Positions 42,431 to 51,968 are shown, counted from the stretch's first letter. The stretch is 64,000 nucleotides of DNA from Clostridia bacterium (GCA_017456605.1 JAFTJA010000008.1:17461-81460), one strand, 5' to 3'. A program made the numbers and translations. The notes: a model not told the origin generated them from the sequence alone.

Positions 42431-43814
42431 TATGGCACCGAAAAAGAACGAAATGCCCGTTCAGGCACCGGAGGTAAGAAACAAAAATTTCAGCGAGGTG
42501 GCACTTGGCTACACAAAGGAACAGGCTGTTGACGAGGCACAAAGGTGTCTTAATTGTAAAAACAAACCTTGTGTTTCCGGTTGTCCGGTAAGCATTGATA
42601 TTCCTGAATTTGTTGAAAAGGTGGCACAGGGCGACTTTGAGGCGGCATATGAAGTTATTTACCGTCAAAGCTCGTTGCCTGCAGTTTGCGGCAGAGTTTG
42701 TCCTCAGGAAAGACAGTGCGAGTCAAAGTGCGTGAGAGGCATAAAGGGTGAGCCTGTTGCAATAGGCAGACTTGAACGCTTCGTGGCAGACTGGCATATG
42801 GCAAATGAACACGAAAAATCGAAAAGTGCGAACTTGCAAAATGGCAAAAAAGTGGCTGTTATTGGCTCCGGCCCATCAGGACTTACTTGCGCCGGGGACC
42901 TTGCAAAAATGGGGTACAGTGTTACGATTTTTGAAGCTCTTCATACAGCAGGGGGAGTTTTGGTTTACGGAATTCCGGAGTTCAGACTTCCAAAGGACAT
43001 AGTGAAACGTGAAATTGAAAACCTCAAATCCCTTGGCGTTGAAATTGTGACCAATGCGGTTATTGGCAAAACCCTTACCGTGGACGAACTTTTTGAAGCG
43101 GGTTTTGAGGCGGTATTTATCGGCTCCGGCGCGGGGCTCCCAAGATTTATGAATATTCCGGGAGAGAGCCTGAATGGCGTATATTCAGCAAACGAGTTTC
43201 TCACCCGCACAAACCTTATGAAAGCTTACAAAGAGGATTCGCAGACTCCCATAATGCACGCAAAACGTGTTGCGGTGGTTGGTGGCGGAAACGTGGCTAT
43301 GGATGCAGCGCGCTGTGCAAAGCGTCTTGGCGCTGAGGATGTTTATATAGTATACAGACGTTCTATGGACGAAATGCCGGCGAGACGTGAAGAAGTGGAG
43401 CATGCTGAAGAAGAGGGAATCATCTTCAAAACTCTCAACAATCCGGTCGAGATACTTGGAAATGAGCAGAACTTCGTAAATGGCATAAAATGTGTCAGAA
43501 TGGAACTTGGCGAGCCGGACGAATCAGGCAGACGCAGCCCTGTTGAAATCAAGGATTCTGAATATGTTCTGGATGTTGATGCGGTCATTATGTCAATCGG
43601 GACATCACCCAATCCCCTTATCAGAAGTACCACAGAGGGACTTGATACAGACAGACGAGGTTGCATAATCACAAAGGATGAAAGCGGACTCACCAGTCGT
43701 GCGGGTGTTTATGCCGGAGGCGATGCTGTGACAGGAGCGGCGACAGTTATTCTCGCTATGGGAGCGGGAAAGTCTTCTGCAAAGGCCATTGATGAATATT
43801 TGAAGAATAAATAA
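42423..43814 (+). CDS. nfnB: NfnB: NADPH-binding subunit (glutamate synthase small-chain family)
   Basis: 463 residues. Two [4Fe-4S] clusters are carried by RCLNCKNKPCVSGCPVSIDIPEF and CGRVCPQERQCESKC near the N-terminus. Two FAD/NADPH Rossmann motifs follow: AVIGSGPSGLTCAGDL and VAVVGGGNVAMDAARCAKRL. The latter part (YRRSMDEMPARREEVEHAEEEG) matches the GltD/NfnB family. ATG 42423 has AAGGAGG 10 bases upstream. Its gene overlaps nfnA, supporting a stable 1:1 complex. A terminator ends the unit. Confidence 0.94.
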   Translation: MANMAPKKNEMPVQAPEVRNKNFSEVALGYTKEQAVDEAQRCLNCKNKPCVSGCPVSIDIPEFVEKVAQGDFEAAYEVIYRQSSLPAVCGRVCPQERQCESKCVRGIKGEPVAIGRLERFVADWHMANEHEKSKSANLQNGKKVAVIGSGPSGLTCAGDLAKMGYSVTIFEALHTAGGVLVYGIPEFRLPKDIVKREIENLKSLGVEIVTNAVIGKTLTVDELFEAGFEAVFIGSGAGLPRFMNIPGESLNGVYSANEFLTRTNLMKAYKEDSQTPIMHAKRVAVVGGGNVAMDAARCAKRLGAEDVYIVYRRSMDEMPARREEVEHAEEEGIIFKTLNNPVEILGNEQNFVNGIKCVRMELGEPDESGRRSPVEIKDSEYVLDVDAVIMSIGTSPNPLIRSTTEGLDTDRRGCIITKDESGLTSRAGVYAGGDAVTGAATVILAMGAGKSSAKAIDEYLKNK

Positions 43815-43818
43815 AGAT

Positions 43819-43858
43819 AAAAAAACAATCTGCCTTTTCAAGGCAGATTGTTTTTTGC
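43819..43858 (+). terminator. Terminator of topB-nfnAB
   Basis: AAAAAACAATCTGCCTT / AAGGCAGATTGTTTTTT stem with a 2-4 nt loop. Confidence 0.9.
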
Positions 43859-43886
43859 ATAAATAAGAGCGCCCATATGCGTGTGA

Positions 43887-45164
43887 TCATTGTCTTACAT
43901 TGAACATATAATTGAGAAGGGAAAAATTCTGTTGAAACGGTCGCATAAAATTCCAGTATCCAACCCCACGCAAAGACTTTTCGTTTACAAGATTGAATTT
44001 CTGTTGTATACTGCGCACGTCTTCAAACCAGACCTCATGCTCTTTGCCGTCGTTTGCGGTATAGGTGAACCAGGGCGACTGTGAAACCTCGTCAAACTGT
44101 ATGCCTACGCCGTTTTGCACTGCGATTTTTATTGCTTCGACGTTTGATATAAGCCTTGCACGGCTTTCTCCTTTCACATACGGCAAAGTCCAGTCATAGC
44201 CGTAGTTCGGTATGCCAAGAAATATTTTATCGGCGGGTATCCGAGTGAGGGCATATTCTACCACTTGACGAACGCTCTGTATGGGTGCGACAGCCATGGC
44301 GGGACCATAGGTATACCCCCACTCGTATGTCATAAGCAGGACGGCATCGGCATTATCTCCTACCGCCTGATAGTTGTGCCCTTCGTAGAGAAGACCTCTT
44401 TGGGTATCAGAGGTTTTTGGGGCAAGGGCGGCAATAACCTCAAAGCCCAAAGGATTAAGCCGCTCCCGCAGTTTTCCAATAAATTCACCATACAAAAGGC
44501 TATCCTCTGGATAAACAAATTCGAAATCAATGTCAAGCCCGCGGTAGTCCTTTGCCTGCATATTATAGACCACTTCTTCTATGAGTCTATCCTGAATTTC
44601 GGGGCTGTTTAAGACCATACTTGCAAGCTCGTTGCTGAAACCTCCGCTTTCCGTGAGAGTGGAAAGATGCATAAGAGGAAGAACGCCATAGTTGTACGCA
44701 TTTTCAATCAACTCTTCGTCATCAAGATAAACAAGTCCGCCTTGATTGGTTATGCCATAGGTGAAAGGAGTGAGGTAGGTGGAATAGGGCAGGATTTCTT
44801 CAAGAACTGCCATGTTTACATAAGGGTAGGCATAGCCGTTTACGTCAATTTCCCGGCTGACATCCCGCTCAAATGAAATCACAAGAGTTTGCCCGGGATA
44901 GAGTGCTGTCCTGCCACCTAAGATGGGGTTGTTGCGAAAAAGTGCATTTACACTTATTCCATAGCTTTGTGCAATGGAATATACCGTTTCGTTTGCGCTT
45001 ACTGTGTGAGTTTGTGTTGGCTCTAAAATCAGGAGTGCCTGACCTTCTGCAAGGGTTGGGATTTCCTCAAGATTGTTGAGGGTAACTACCACAAATTCGG
45101 GCACGCCATATTGTTGTGCGATTGATGCGGCGGTTTCACCGCTTTTTACTATATGTATATTCAT
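43887..45164 (-). CDS. LysM-repeat GH18 hydrolase (spore cortex YaaH/SleL-like)
   Basis: 425 residues. Two LysM domains at ~1-45 and ~49-93 (IHIVKSGETAASIAQQYGVP; HTVSANETVYSIAQSYGIS) bind peptidoglycan. A glycoside hydrolase family 18 barrel follows, with the catalytic DxDxE as LDIDFEFV near 210. No signal peptide is seen, as for many spore-lytic YaaH proteins packaged by the mother cell. It likely cleaves N-acetylglucosamine linkages in cortex or wall peptidoglycan, so the organism may form spores. ATG 45164 has GGAGGTG 7 bases before it; a start 5 codons upstream lacks one. Confidence 0.9.
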   Translation of the reverse strand: MNIHIVKSGETAASIAQQYGVPEFVVVTLNNLEEIPTLAEGQALLILEPTQTHTVSANETVYSIAQSYGISVNALFRNNPILGGRTALYPGQTLVISFERDVSREIDVNGYAYPYVNMAVLEEILPYSTYLTPFTYGITNQGGLVYLDDEELIENAYNYGVLPLMHLSTLTESGGFSNELASMVLNSPEIQDRLIEEVVYNMQAKDYRGLDIDFEFVYPEDSLLYGEFIGKLRERLNPLGFEVIAALAPKTSDTQRGLLYEGHNYQAVGDNADAVLLMTYEWGYTYGPAMAVAPIQSVRQVVEYALTRIPADKIFLGIPNYGYDWTLPYVKGESRARLISNVEAIKIAVQNGVGIQFDEVSQSPWFTYTANDGKEHEVWFEDVRSIQQKFNLVNEKSLRGVGYWNFMRPFQQNFSLLNYMFNVRQ

Positions 45165-45259
45165 ACAGTTCACCTCCATTTTATATTATATTTTTTTGTG
45201 TCCAAAGTGTTAAAGAAAGAAAAAAGTGACTAGAAACGACAATTTTTTCTAAAAAAGTA

Positions 45260-45287
45260 TTGACAAACACATAAATAGGTGTATAAT
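45260..45287 (+). promoter_or_regulatory. Promoter of the glycine riboswitch-AGCS transcript
   Basis: TTGACA, 16-bp spacer, perfect TATAAT. Confidence 0.85.
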
Positions 45288-45299
45288 GATTAGGTAACC

Positions 45300-45500
45300 C
45301 AGTGAAACTTTCAGAATTTTTTAGACTGAAAGCAGAGGGTACTCCGGAGAATCTCATTTTGAGTGCCGAAGGTGCAAGACGGCAAAAATGCTGTCGAATC
45401 TCTCAGGCAAAAGGACGGAGCAGACAAATCTTTGCATATACATATGTCTGTATGTCAATTTCCGGAGCCGCTGAGTATCACTCGGTCGGCTATTTTTATT
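45300..45500 (+). promoter_or_regulatory. Glycine riboswitch leader (single aptamer with upstream pairing region)
   Basis: The aptamer occupies about 45340-45425. It carries the conserved blocks CCGAAGGTGCAAGACGGC, CTCTCAGGCAAAAGGAC and GGAG...CTCTCAGG pairing. Upstream, CTTTCAG / CTGAAAG (45308-45332) forms a hairpin. Downstream, GCCGCTGAGT / ACTCGGTCGGC (45471-45494) with a T-rich tail looks like a terminator that glycine binding could prevent or promote. It precedes an alanine/glycine symporter gene. The family identification is safe; on or off logic is not determined. Confidence 0.92.
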
Positions 45501-45522
45501 ATTTTTAGGAGGGTTTTTAACC

Positions 45523-46938
45523 ATGCAAGAAACATTATTAAACATCGTTGCAAAAGCCAATGCGTATCTGTCAGATTATATCCTTATCGTATTGCTTGTA
45601 GGCGTTGGTCTTTTCTTCTCAATCAAGACACGCTTTGTTCAGGTTCGTTGCTTTGGCGAAGGTATGCGGAATGTATTCGGCAACCTCAAGTTCCGTGGCG
45701 GCAAGCAAGCAAGCGGTCTCAGCTCGTTCCAGGCGCTGGCTACTGCTATTGCGGCTCAGGTTGGTACAGGTAATATAGTTGGTGCATCAGGTGCTATTTT
45801 GATAGGTGGCCCCGGTGCTATTTTCTGGATGTGGATTATTGCATTCCTCGGTATGGCTACAATTTATTCTGAAGCTGTTCTTGCTCAGGAAACAAGAGTT
45901 AAGGACGAAAATGGTGAAATCCACGGCGGTCCTGTTTATTACATAAAGAGGGCTTTTCCAAATGGCTTCGGAACATTCCTTTCAGTCTTCTTTGCTATTG
46001 CAGCAGTTCTTGCTCTTGGTTTTATGGGAAGTATGGTTCAGTCAAACTCAATCGGTGAAACTTGTAACACTGCATTTGGTATTCCCACTTGGGTAATGGG
46101 TGCTGTTGTTGCTGCAATCGCAGCAGTTATCTTCATCGGCGGTGTTCAGAGACTTGCTTCTGTTACAGAAAAGATTGTTCCCATTATGGCACTTCTTTAT
46201 ATTGTTGGCGGTCTTGTTATCCTTTGCGTCCGCATCAAGTTCATTCCTGAAACATTAGGTATGATTTTCAAGTATGCATTCACACCTGATGCGTTAATCG
46301 GCGGTGGAATCGGTTATGCGCTTAAAACAGCAATCAGCCAGGGCGCAAAGAGAGGACTCTTCTCCAACGAAGCAGGTATGGGTTCAACTCCACACGCTCA
46401 CGCTATGGCAAATGTAGAAAAGCCTCACGATCAAGGCGTTGCGGCTATGATTGGTGTGTTTATTGACACATTCGTAGTTCTCACAATGACAGCTCTTGTT
46501 GTTATTTCTTGTCTTTATGCAGGCAACGGTCCTCTTGCAGGACTTATGGGCGATGCATACGTAGCTGCTACATCAGGTGCAGAAGCGATTGTTTCAAAGA
46601 CCAATGCGATGCAACAGGCATTTACACTTGCTTTGCCTATCGGAAATCTTGGAAACATTTTTGTTGCAATTTGCCTGTTCTTCTTTGCTTTCTCTACCAT
46701 ACTCAGCTGGAATTTCTTTGGTAAGCTTAACGCTCAGTATCTTACAAAAAACAGCAAGGTGGGCACAATCCTTTATGCGGTTATTTCGATCGTATTTATC
46801 TTTACAGGTTCAATCCTTTCAAATGATCTTGTTTGGGAACTCACAGACTTCTTTAACTATCTGATGGTTATTCCAAACGTTATTGCTCTTGTTGCACTTT
46901 ATAAACTCGTTGCAAAGTCGGCAAAGAAAGATAAGTAA
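45523..46938 (+). CDS. Alanine/glycine:cation symporter (AGCS family)
   Basis: 471 residues, about ten to eleven transmembrane segments. The AGCS signatures GLSSFQALATAIAAQVGTGNIVGASGAI and GLFSNEAGMGSTPHAHA are present. It takes up glycine or alanine with Na+ or H+. The glycine riboswitch in its leader indicates that glycine is the physiological signal and likely substrate. AGGAGG lies 12 bases before the ATG. It is a single gene. Confidence 0.95.
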   Translation: MQETLLNIVAKANAYLSDYILIVLLVGVGLFFSIKTRFVQVRCFGEGMRNVFGNLKFRGGKQASGLSSFQALATAIAAQVGTGNIVGASGAILIGGPGAIFWMWIIAFLGMATIYSEAVLAQETRVKDENGEIHGGPVYYIKRAFPNGFGTFLSVFFAIAAVLALGFMGSMVQSNSIGETCNTAFGIPTWVMGAVVAAIAAVIFIGGVQRLASVTEKIVPIMALLYIVGGLVILCVRIKFIPETLGMIFKYAFTPDALIGGGIGYALKTAISQGAKRGLFSNEAGMGSTPHAHAMANVEKPHDQGVAAMIGVFIDTFVVLTMTALVVISCLYAGNGPLAGLMGDAYVAATSGAEAIVSKTNAMQQAFTLALPIGNLGNIFVAICLFFFAFSTILSWNFFGKLNAQYLTKNSKVGTILYAVISIVFIFTGSILSNDLVWELTDFFNYLMVIPNVIALVALYKLVAKSAKKDK

Positions 46939-47000
46939 ATCAGTCACTCGGCTGTATGTGGAAAAAATTTGTTTTCCATTGAAAAATTTACCTAAAACTA

Positions 47001-47029
47001 TTGCATTTGCCCTATAAAAGTGGTAAAAT
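47001..47029 (+). promoter_or_regulatory. Promoter of gdhA
   Basis: TTGCAT, 17-bp spacer, TAAAAT. Confidence 0.7.
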
Positions 47030-47062
47030 AATAGGGTTAAGAATTTTTAGGGGGTATATTTT

Positions 47063-48406
47063 ATGTCATACATCGAAAGAGTTATTGAAGATGTAAAAAG
47101 AAAACATGCATCAGAGCCTGAATTCATTCAGACTGTCACAGAGGTTCTTACAAGTCTTGCGCCGGTGGTTGAAAAACATCCGGAATATGAAAAGGCTGCA
47201 CTTCTTGAAAGAATGGTTGAACCTGAAAGACAGATTATGTTCAGGGTTGCATGGGTGGACGATAATGGTCAGACTCAGGTAAACACCGGCTATCGTGTTC
47301 AGTTCAACGGTGCCATTGGTCCGTACAAAGGCGGTCTTCGCTTCCATCCGTCTGTATATCTTGGAATTATCAAGTTCCTTGGTTTTGAACAGACATTCAA
47401 AAACAGCCTTACAGGTCTTCCTATCGGCGGTGGCAAGGGCGGCAGCGACTTTGATCCGAGAGGAAAGAGTGAGGGCGAAATTATGAGATTCTGTCAGGCG
47501 TTCATGACAGAACTTTACAGACATATTGGCCCTGACGTTGATGTTCCTGCCGGCGATATCGGCGTTGGCGGAAGAGAAATCGGTTACCTTTACGGCCAGT
47601 ACAAGAGAATAAAAGCCGCATGGGAAAACGGTGTTCTTACAGGAAAAGGCCTTGAATACGGCGGTTCTCTTATAAGACCCGAAGCTACCGGTTTTGGTGC
47701 TACATATTATGCAAATGAAGTTTTGAAGCACTGCGGAGACGAAATCGCAGGAAAGACCGTTGCAGTATCAGGCTTTGGAAATGTTGCTTGGGGTGTTTGC
47801 AAAAAGGTTGCAGAGCTCGGCGGCAAGGTTGTTACCATCTCCGGTCCTGACGGCTATGTTTATGACCCTGATGGCGTTGTTACAGAAGAAAAGATTGATT
47901 ACCTGCTTGAAATGAGAGCATCAGGCCGTGACCGTGCTCAAGACTATGCAGAAAAGTTTGGTTGCCAGTTCTTTGCAGGCAAAAAACCTTGGGAAGTTAA
48001 AGTTGATATTTGTATGCCTTGTGCTACTCAAAATGAAATCAACATCGACGAAGCAAAGAAAATTGTTGCAAACGGAACAAAGTATTATATCGAAGTTGCT
48101 AATATGCCAACAACTGACGATGCGATGGAATTCATAAGAGAAAGCGGCGCAATAGTTGGCCCGTCAAAGGCTGTTAATGCCGGCGGCGTTGCGGTTTCTG
48201 CTTTGGAAATGGCACAGAACTCAATGAGATACAGCTGGACAGCGGAAGAAGTTGACGAAAAGCTCAAGGGCATTATGGTCAATATTCACAAGGTTTCTGT
48301 TGAAGCTGCAGAAGAATATGGCCTTGGCTATGACCTTGTTTCAGGTGCAAACATTGCAGGCTTTATGAAGGTTGCAAATGCAATGATGGCTCAGGGTATT
48401 TATTAA
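47063..48406 (+). CDS. gdhA: NADP-specific glutamate dehydrogenase
   Basis: 447 residues, the size of the hexameric anabolic enzyme. Catalytic and cofactor features are PYKGGLRFHPSV (active-site Lys), GGGKGGSDFDPRGKS, the Asp in PAGDIGVGGREIGYLYGQY and the NADP-binding GFGNVAWG. It aminates 2-oxoglutarate to glutamate, with 2-oxoglutarate supplied by icd elsewhere in this window. GGGGG precedes the ATG; a strong terminator follows. Confidence 0.96.
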   Translation: MSYIERVIEDVKRKHASEPEFIQTVTEVLTSLAPVVEKHPEYEKAALLERMVEPERQIMFRVAWVDDNGQTQVNTGYRVQFNGAIGPYKGGLRFHPSVYLGIIKFLGFEQTFKNSLTGLPIGGGKGGSDFDPRGKSEGEIMRFCQAFMTELYRHIGPDVDVPAGDIGVGGREIGYLYGQYKRIKAAWENGVLTGKGLEYGGSLIRPEATGFGATYYANEVLKHCGDEIAGKTVAVSGFGNVAWGVCKKVAELGGKVVTISGPDGYVYDPDGVVTEEKIDYLLEMRASGRDRAQDYAEKFGCQFFAGKKPWEVKVDICMPCATQNEINIDEAKKIVANGTKYYIEVANMPTTDDAMEFIRESGAIVGPSKAVNAGGVAVSALEMAQNSMRYSWTAEEVDEKLKGIMVNIHKVSVEAAEEYGLGYDLVSGANIAGFMKVANAMMAQGIY

Positions 48407-48415
48407 GATTCAAAT

Positions 48416-48451
48416 CAAAAAAGATGCAGACAGATGTCTGCATCTTTTTTT
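48416..48451 (+). terminator. Terminator of gdhA
   Basis: AAAAAAGATGCAGACA / TGTCTGCATCTTTTTTT hairpin. Confidence 0.9.
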
Positions 48452-48550
48452 GCAAAATACACTATGTTGTGGTATGTATATGCGAAATATACAAATAATG
48501 GTATGTTTTATTGTAAAAAGCTACAAAATATTGTAATTTTTTTAATTTGC

Positions 48551-48579
48551 TTGAAAAAAGCCGAAAAGTGTTATAAAAT
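48551..48579 (+). promoter_or_regulatory. Promoter of the NCS2 permease gene
   Basis: TTGAAA, 17-bp spacer, TAAAAT. No purine riboswitch is seen in the leader. Confidence 0.7.
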
Positions 48580-48616
48580 AATTGTGTAAAAAATATTATA
48601 TGAGGAGTGAAATCTC

Positions 48617-49978
48617 ATGGAAAAACTTTTTAAATTAAAAGAACATGGAACAAATGTCAAGACTGAGATTCTCGCAGGTATTACCACATTCCTTGCAATG
48701 TCTTATATCCTCGCGGTAAATCCCGGTTATCTTGGCAACATTCCGGGCGCAACACCTGCAGGTGTGTTCATGGCTACAGCAATCTCTGCTGCAATAGCTA
48801 CCCTTTGTATGGCATTTTTTGCTAACTATCCGGTAGCTCTTGCTTCAGGTATGGGTCTCAATGCATTCTTTGCATTTACAGTTTGTGGTGCTATGGGTTA
48901 TTCTTATCAGGTTGCTCTCACAGCTATCTTGATCGAAGGTATCATCTTTATGATTCTTTCAATCTTCAAGTTCCGTGAAGCTCTGGTTAACAAAATCCCT
49001 GCAAACCTCAAGTTCGGTATTACCGCAGGTATAGGCCTCTTTATCACAATCATTGCTCTTCTTAATGCAAAAATTGTTGTTGCTGATCCTGCTACTACTG
49101 TTGCAATGGGTAATCTTGCATCACCTGGCGTTGTTCTGGCACTTGTTGGCCTTTTGACTATTGGTGTTCTTCAGCACTTCAAGGTTCCGGGTGGAATTCT
49201 TCTCGGTATAATCATTACATGGGTTCTTGGAATCGTTGCTGAACTCATCGGATGGTACGTTCCTGACCCTGCAAATGGCGTATATTCTGTAATACCCAAC
49301 CTTACATGGGAATCAATCAAGGCAAACTTCGCTGCTCCTGCACTCTTCCAGTTTGATTTTGGATTTATTGCAAAGAACTTTGCAGGTTTTATCTTGGTTG
49401 TATTTACATTCCTTTATACTGATATATTTGATACAGTTGGTACACTTATCGGTGTCGCTGAAAAAGGCGACCTTCTTGATCAGGACGGCAAACTTCCCAA
49501 AGCGGGCGGTGCGTTGATGGCTGATGCTGTTGGCACTGTTGTTGGTGCTTGTCTTGGTACATCAACTGTTACAAGCTATGTTGAATCAAGTGCCGGCGTT
49601 GCAGCAGGCGGAAGAACAGGTCTTACTGCTGTTACAACAGCTGTTATGTTTCTTATCGCAATCATCTTTGCACCTATCTTCCTTGCAATCCCCGGTTTTG
49701 CTACAACACCTGCTATGCTCTATGTTGGTCTTCTGATGCTTTCTTCAATCAAGAAGGTTGATTTTGACGGCGACGCAGCAGACGTAATCGGCGCATTTCT
49801 TGCAATCGTTATGATGCCTCTCACATATTCAATCGCAAACGGTATCATGTTCGGTATGCTCGCGTGGGTTATTTTGAAGCTCGTTACAGGCAAGGCAAAA
49901 GACATCAGCGGCGTAATGTGGATTTCAGTTGCTTTGTTTGCAATTTACATTGTACTCAAAGTTATGGGTCTCGCATAA
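48617..49978 (+). CDS. NCS2-family purine permease (AzgA/PbuG-like)
   Basis: 453 residues with about 12-14 hydrophobic segments. Family markers are KTEILAGITTFLAMSYILAVNPGYLG at the start, ASGMGLNAFFAFTVCGAMG and FTDIFDTVGTLIGVA-like YTDIFDTVGTLIGVAEKGDLL, the AzgA subgroup of adenine/guanine/hypoxanthine transporters. It imports purine bases with protons. GAGGAG lies before the ATG. A purine phosphoribosyltransferase-type gene follows, consistent with salvage. Confidence 0.93.
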   Translation: MEKLFKLKEHGTNVKTEILAGITTFLAMSYILAVNPGYLGNIPGATPAGVFMATAISAAIATLCMAFFANYPVALASGMGLNAFFAFTVCGAMGYSYQVALTAILIEGIIFMILSIFKFREALVNKIPANLKFGITAGIGLFITIIALLNAKIVVADPATTVAMGNLASPGVVLALVGLLTIGVLQHFKVPGGILLGIIITWVLGIVAELIGWYVPDPANGVYSVIPNLTWESIKANFAAPALFQFDFGFIAKNFAGFILVVFTFLYTDIFDTVGTLIGVAEKGDLLDQDGKLPKAGGALMADAVGTVVGACLGTSTVTSYVESSAGVAAGGRTGLTAVTTAVMFLIAIIFAPIFLAIPGFATTPAMLYVGLLMLSSIKKVDFDGDAADVIGAFLAIVMMPLTYSIANGIMFGMLAWVILKLVTGKAKDISGVMWISVALFAIYIVLKVMGLA

Positions 49979-49995
49979 AATATTAAAATGAAGGC

Positions 49996-50031
49996 AGATA
50001 TCCCTCGTCTTCAGTGACGAGGGATATTTTC
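49996..50031 (+). terminator. Terminator of the purine permease gene
   Basis: ATATCCCTCGTC / GACGAGGGATAT stem, loop of about 6, then TTTT. Confidence 0.82.
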
Positions 50032-50055
50032 TGTGATGTAAAGGAGCTTGTTATA

Positions 50056-50616
50056 ATGGACAGATTTTATGAAATGGAAATTGCCGGGGTGACTCGCGAA
50101 CTTCCCCTTTGCAAAGTTTCGGATGATTTTTATATTGCGGCATTTATTATGTTCGGTGATGTGGAAATTACGGTTAACAGTGCACGGGAGCTTCTTAAAA
50201 AAGCACCTGATTGCGATGTTATGATTACAGCAGAATCAAAAGGTATTCCGCTTCTTTACGAAATGGCAAGGCAGGCGGGACACAATTATTACATCGTTGC
50301 ACGAAAAGGTCCAAAACTTTATATGAAGGATGTAATCACCACAGAGGTTGACTCTATCACCACAGCACACAAACAAACTCTTTGTATCGGTGCAGAAGAG
50401 GCAGAGGCAATGAAGAATAAGCGTGTTTTGATTGTTGATGATGTAATCAGTACCGGCGAATCACTCGCTGCACTTGAAACTTTGATTGAACAGGTGGGCG
50501 GAAAGGTTGTAGGACGTATGGCTGTTCTTGCAGAGGGCGATGCCATAGGACGAAAGGATATAACTTACCTTGCTCCGCTTCCGGTATTTCATGCAGACGG
50601 CACAGTTATTGAATAA
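50056..50616 (+). CDS. Purine-type phosphoribosyltransferase (APRT-like)
   Basis: 186 residues. The PRPP-binding motif is VLIVDDVISTGESLAAL near 128, preceded by ITAESKGIPLLYEMARQAG, as in adenine and xanthine phosphoribosyltransferases. It would make a nucleotide from a purine base and PRPP. ATG 50056 has AAGGAG 9 bases before it; an upstream start lies in the preceding terminator. The neighbouring purine permease supports a salvage role. It could also be a PyrE- or PurR-like regulator, but there is no HTH. Confidence 0.85.
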   Translation: MDRFYEMEIAGVTRELPLCKVSDDFYIAAFIMFGDVEITVNSARELLKKAPDCDVMITAESKGIPLLYEMARQAGHNYYIVARKGPKLYMKDVITTEVDSITTAHKQTLCIGAEEAEAMKNKRVLIVDDVISTGESLAALETLIEQVGGKVVGRMAVLAEGDAIGRKDITYLAPLPVFHADGTVIE

Positions 50617-50624
50617 CAGAATTT

Positions 50625-50656
50625 TAAAAGCTTCCATGAGGAAGCTTTTCTTTTAT
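50625..50656 (+). terminator. Terminator of the phosphoribosyltransferase gene
   Basis: AAAAGCTTCC / GGAAGCTTTT stem with a short loop, then CTTTT. Confidence 0.85.
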
Positions 50657-50674
50657 AAAAATTTTTTTGGTGTA

Positions 50675-50703
50675 TTGACAAGTGGCGTGTAGTGTGGTAT
50701 ATT
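50675..50703 (+). promoter_or_regulatory. Promoter of the ROK gene
   Basis: Perfect TTGACA, 17-bp spacer, TATATT. Confidence 0.8.
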
Positions 50704-50743
50704 ATAATTATTACAGCCGATGGATTAATTATGTGAGGTTGGT

Positions 50744-51865
50744 ATGTTGGAAGTTTTAAAATCATCACAACAGTTGATAAAAGAATCAAATATGCATTTG
50801 GTTTTTCGTTTGATTCACAAACATGGCTGTATTTCCCGTGCAGACATAAAAAAGATAACGGGCCTCAGTGCAACGACGGTTTCGTCCTTGGTTGAAGAGC
50901 TGATAGCCGACGGCCTTGTTGAGGAGTGTGGCATCAAGGACTCAAGCACCAGTGGGCGCAAGGCTGTGCTTTTGCAGGTTTGTGCCGATGGCGGGTACTT
51001 TGTGGGCCTTGACATCAGAAAAAATCAGATTATTGCGGATGTTTTTGCGCTTGATTTCACCTCGGTTTTTCATACTGAAGTGCCGGTTGTGCCGGGCCAA
51101 AATCTGGCTATGGGAATATTGCATGCAATCGGGATGGCGTCAAGAGACCGCAGAATTTTGGGCGTTACCATTGGCGTTCCGGGTGTGATTGATACAAAAA
51201 ACAACAGACTTTTGTCATCTACGGTCCTTAATGCAGAGGACGCGGCTGATGTTTATCAGACCGTTTTTGAAGCAATGCCAGATGTGAGAGTCATTCTTAA
51301 AAATAATTCAGGGCTTGTTGCCTATGCTGAAAAAGAATTCGGCACGCATGAACAGGTCAAAAACCTTGTGTCTATTGATATTGACGATGGTGTGGGTGCG
51401 GGAATTCTGATTGATGGGAAAATTTATGATGGCGGTGGTATGGCAGGCGAATTCGGGCATATGAGCGTTGACTTCAATGGCAAACGTTGTCAATGCGGAA
51501 ATTATGGATGCCTTGAGCTTGTGGCAAGTATCCCGGCTATTTTGAGAAAAACAAATTGTTTTTCGATGTCTGAGCTTTTGAGCTACCTTGAAAGTGGGGA
51601 CAAAAAGGCGGAGGAGGCAATTTCTGATACAGCCAAAGTACTTGCGTTTGGAATCAACAACATAGTGAATTTGATTGACCCTGAATTCATTGTTGTTGGT
51701 GGACCCATCCGTGCTTTGGGGGATTATCTTCTGGCGCCGCTGAAAAAATGTTTTGATGAAATTTCGCTGATTAAAAATAAATACATAAAATATTCGGTTC
51801 TGGAGGGCAATCCCGTTACCCTTGGTGGTGCAAAATTTGTCTTTGATTCGATATTTGACGTATAA
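50744..51865 (+). CDS. ROK-family transcriptional regulator (NagC/XylR type)
   Basis: 373 residues. A MarR-like winged helix occupies ~15-70 (LIHKHGCISRADIKKITGLSATTVSSLVEELIADG). The sugar-kinase-like ROK domain follows, with GVPGVIDTKNN, GVGAGILIDGKIYDGGGMAGEFGHM and the zinc motif GKRCQCGNYGCLE. It probably represses sugar genes until a sugar or sugar phosphate binds. It lies before the DegT/Gfo/beta-helix group, its likeliest targets. A hairpin (51898-51924) separates it from the next gene. Confidence 0.92.
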   Translation: MLEVLKSSQQLIKESNMHLVFRLIHKHGCISRADIKKITGLSATTVSSLVEELIADGLVEECGIKDSSTSGRKAVLLQVCADGGYFVGLDIRKNQIIADVFALDFTSVFHTEVPVVPGQNLAMGILHAIGMASRDRRILGVTIGVPGVIDTKNNRLLSSTVLNAEDAADVYQTVFEAMPDVRVILKNNSGLVAYAEKEFGTHEQVKNLVSIDIDDGVGAGILIDGKIYDGGGMAGEFGHMSVDFNGKRCQCGNYGCLELVASIPAILRKTNCFSMSELLSYLESGDKKAEEAISDTAKVLAFGINNIVNLIDPEFIVVGGPIRALGDYLLAPLKKCFDEISLIKNKYIKYSVLEGNPVTLGGAKFVFDSIFDV

Positions 51866-51897
51866 TTTATATGCAAAAATTTTATTTTGAAAAATAA

Positions 51898-51925
51898 TAT
51901 TGCTTGGGAAAGCAATTTTTTTAAA
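51898..51925 (+). terminator. Terminator of the ROK gene
   Basis: ATTGCTT / AAGCAAT stem with a GGGA loop and a T run. Confidence 0.75.
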
Positions 51926-51968
51926 CAATTTATAAGTCCACTGGACAAATTAAAGGAGGAAATTTATT

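Noticed and set aside
48452..48616. Purine riboswitch before the NCS2 permease
   Set aside because: The conserved purine aptamer loops and the P1 stem sequence are not present; only a promoter and AT-rich leader are seen.
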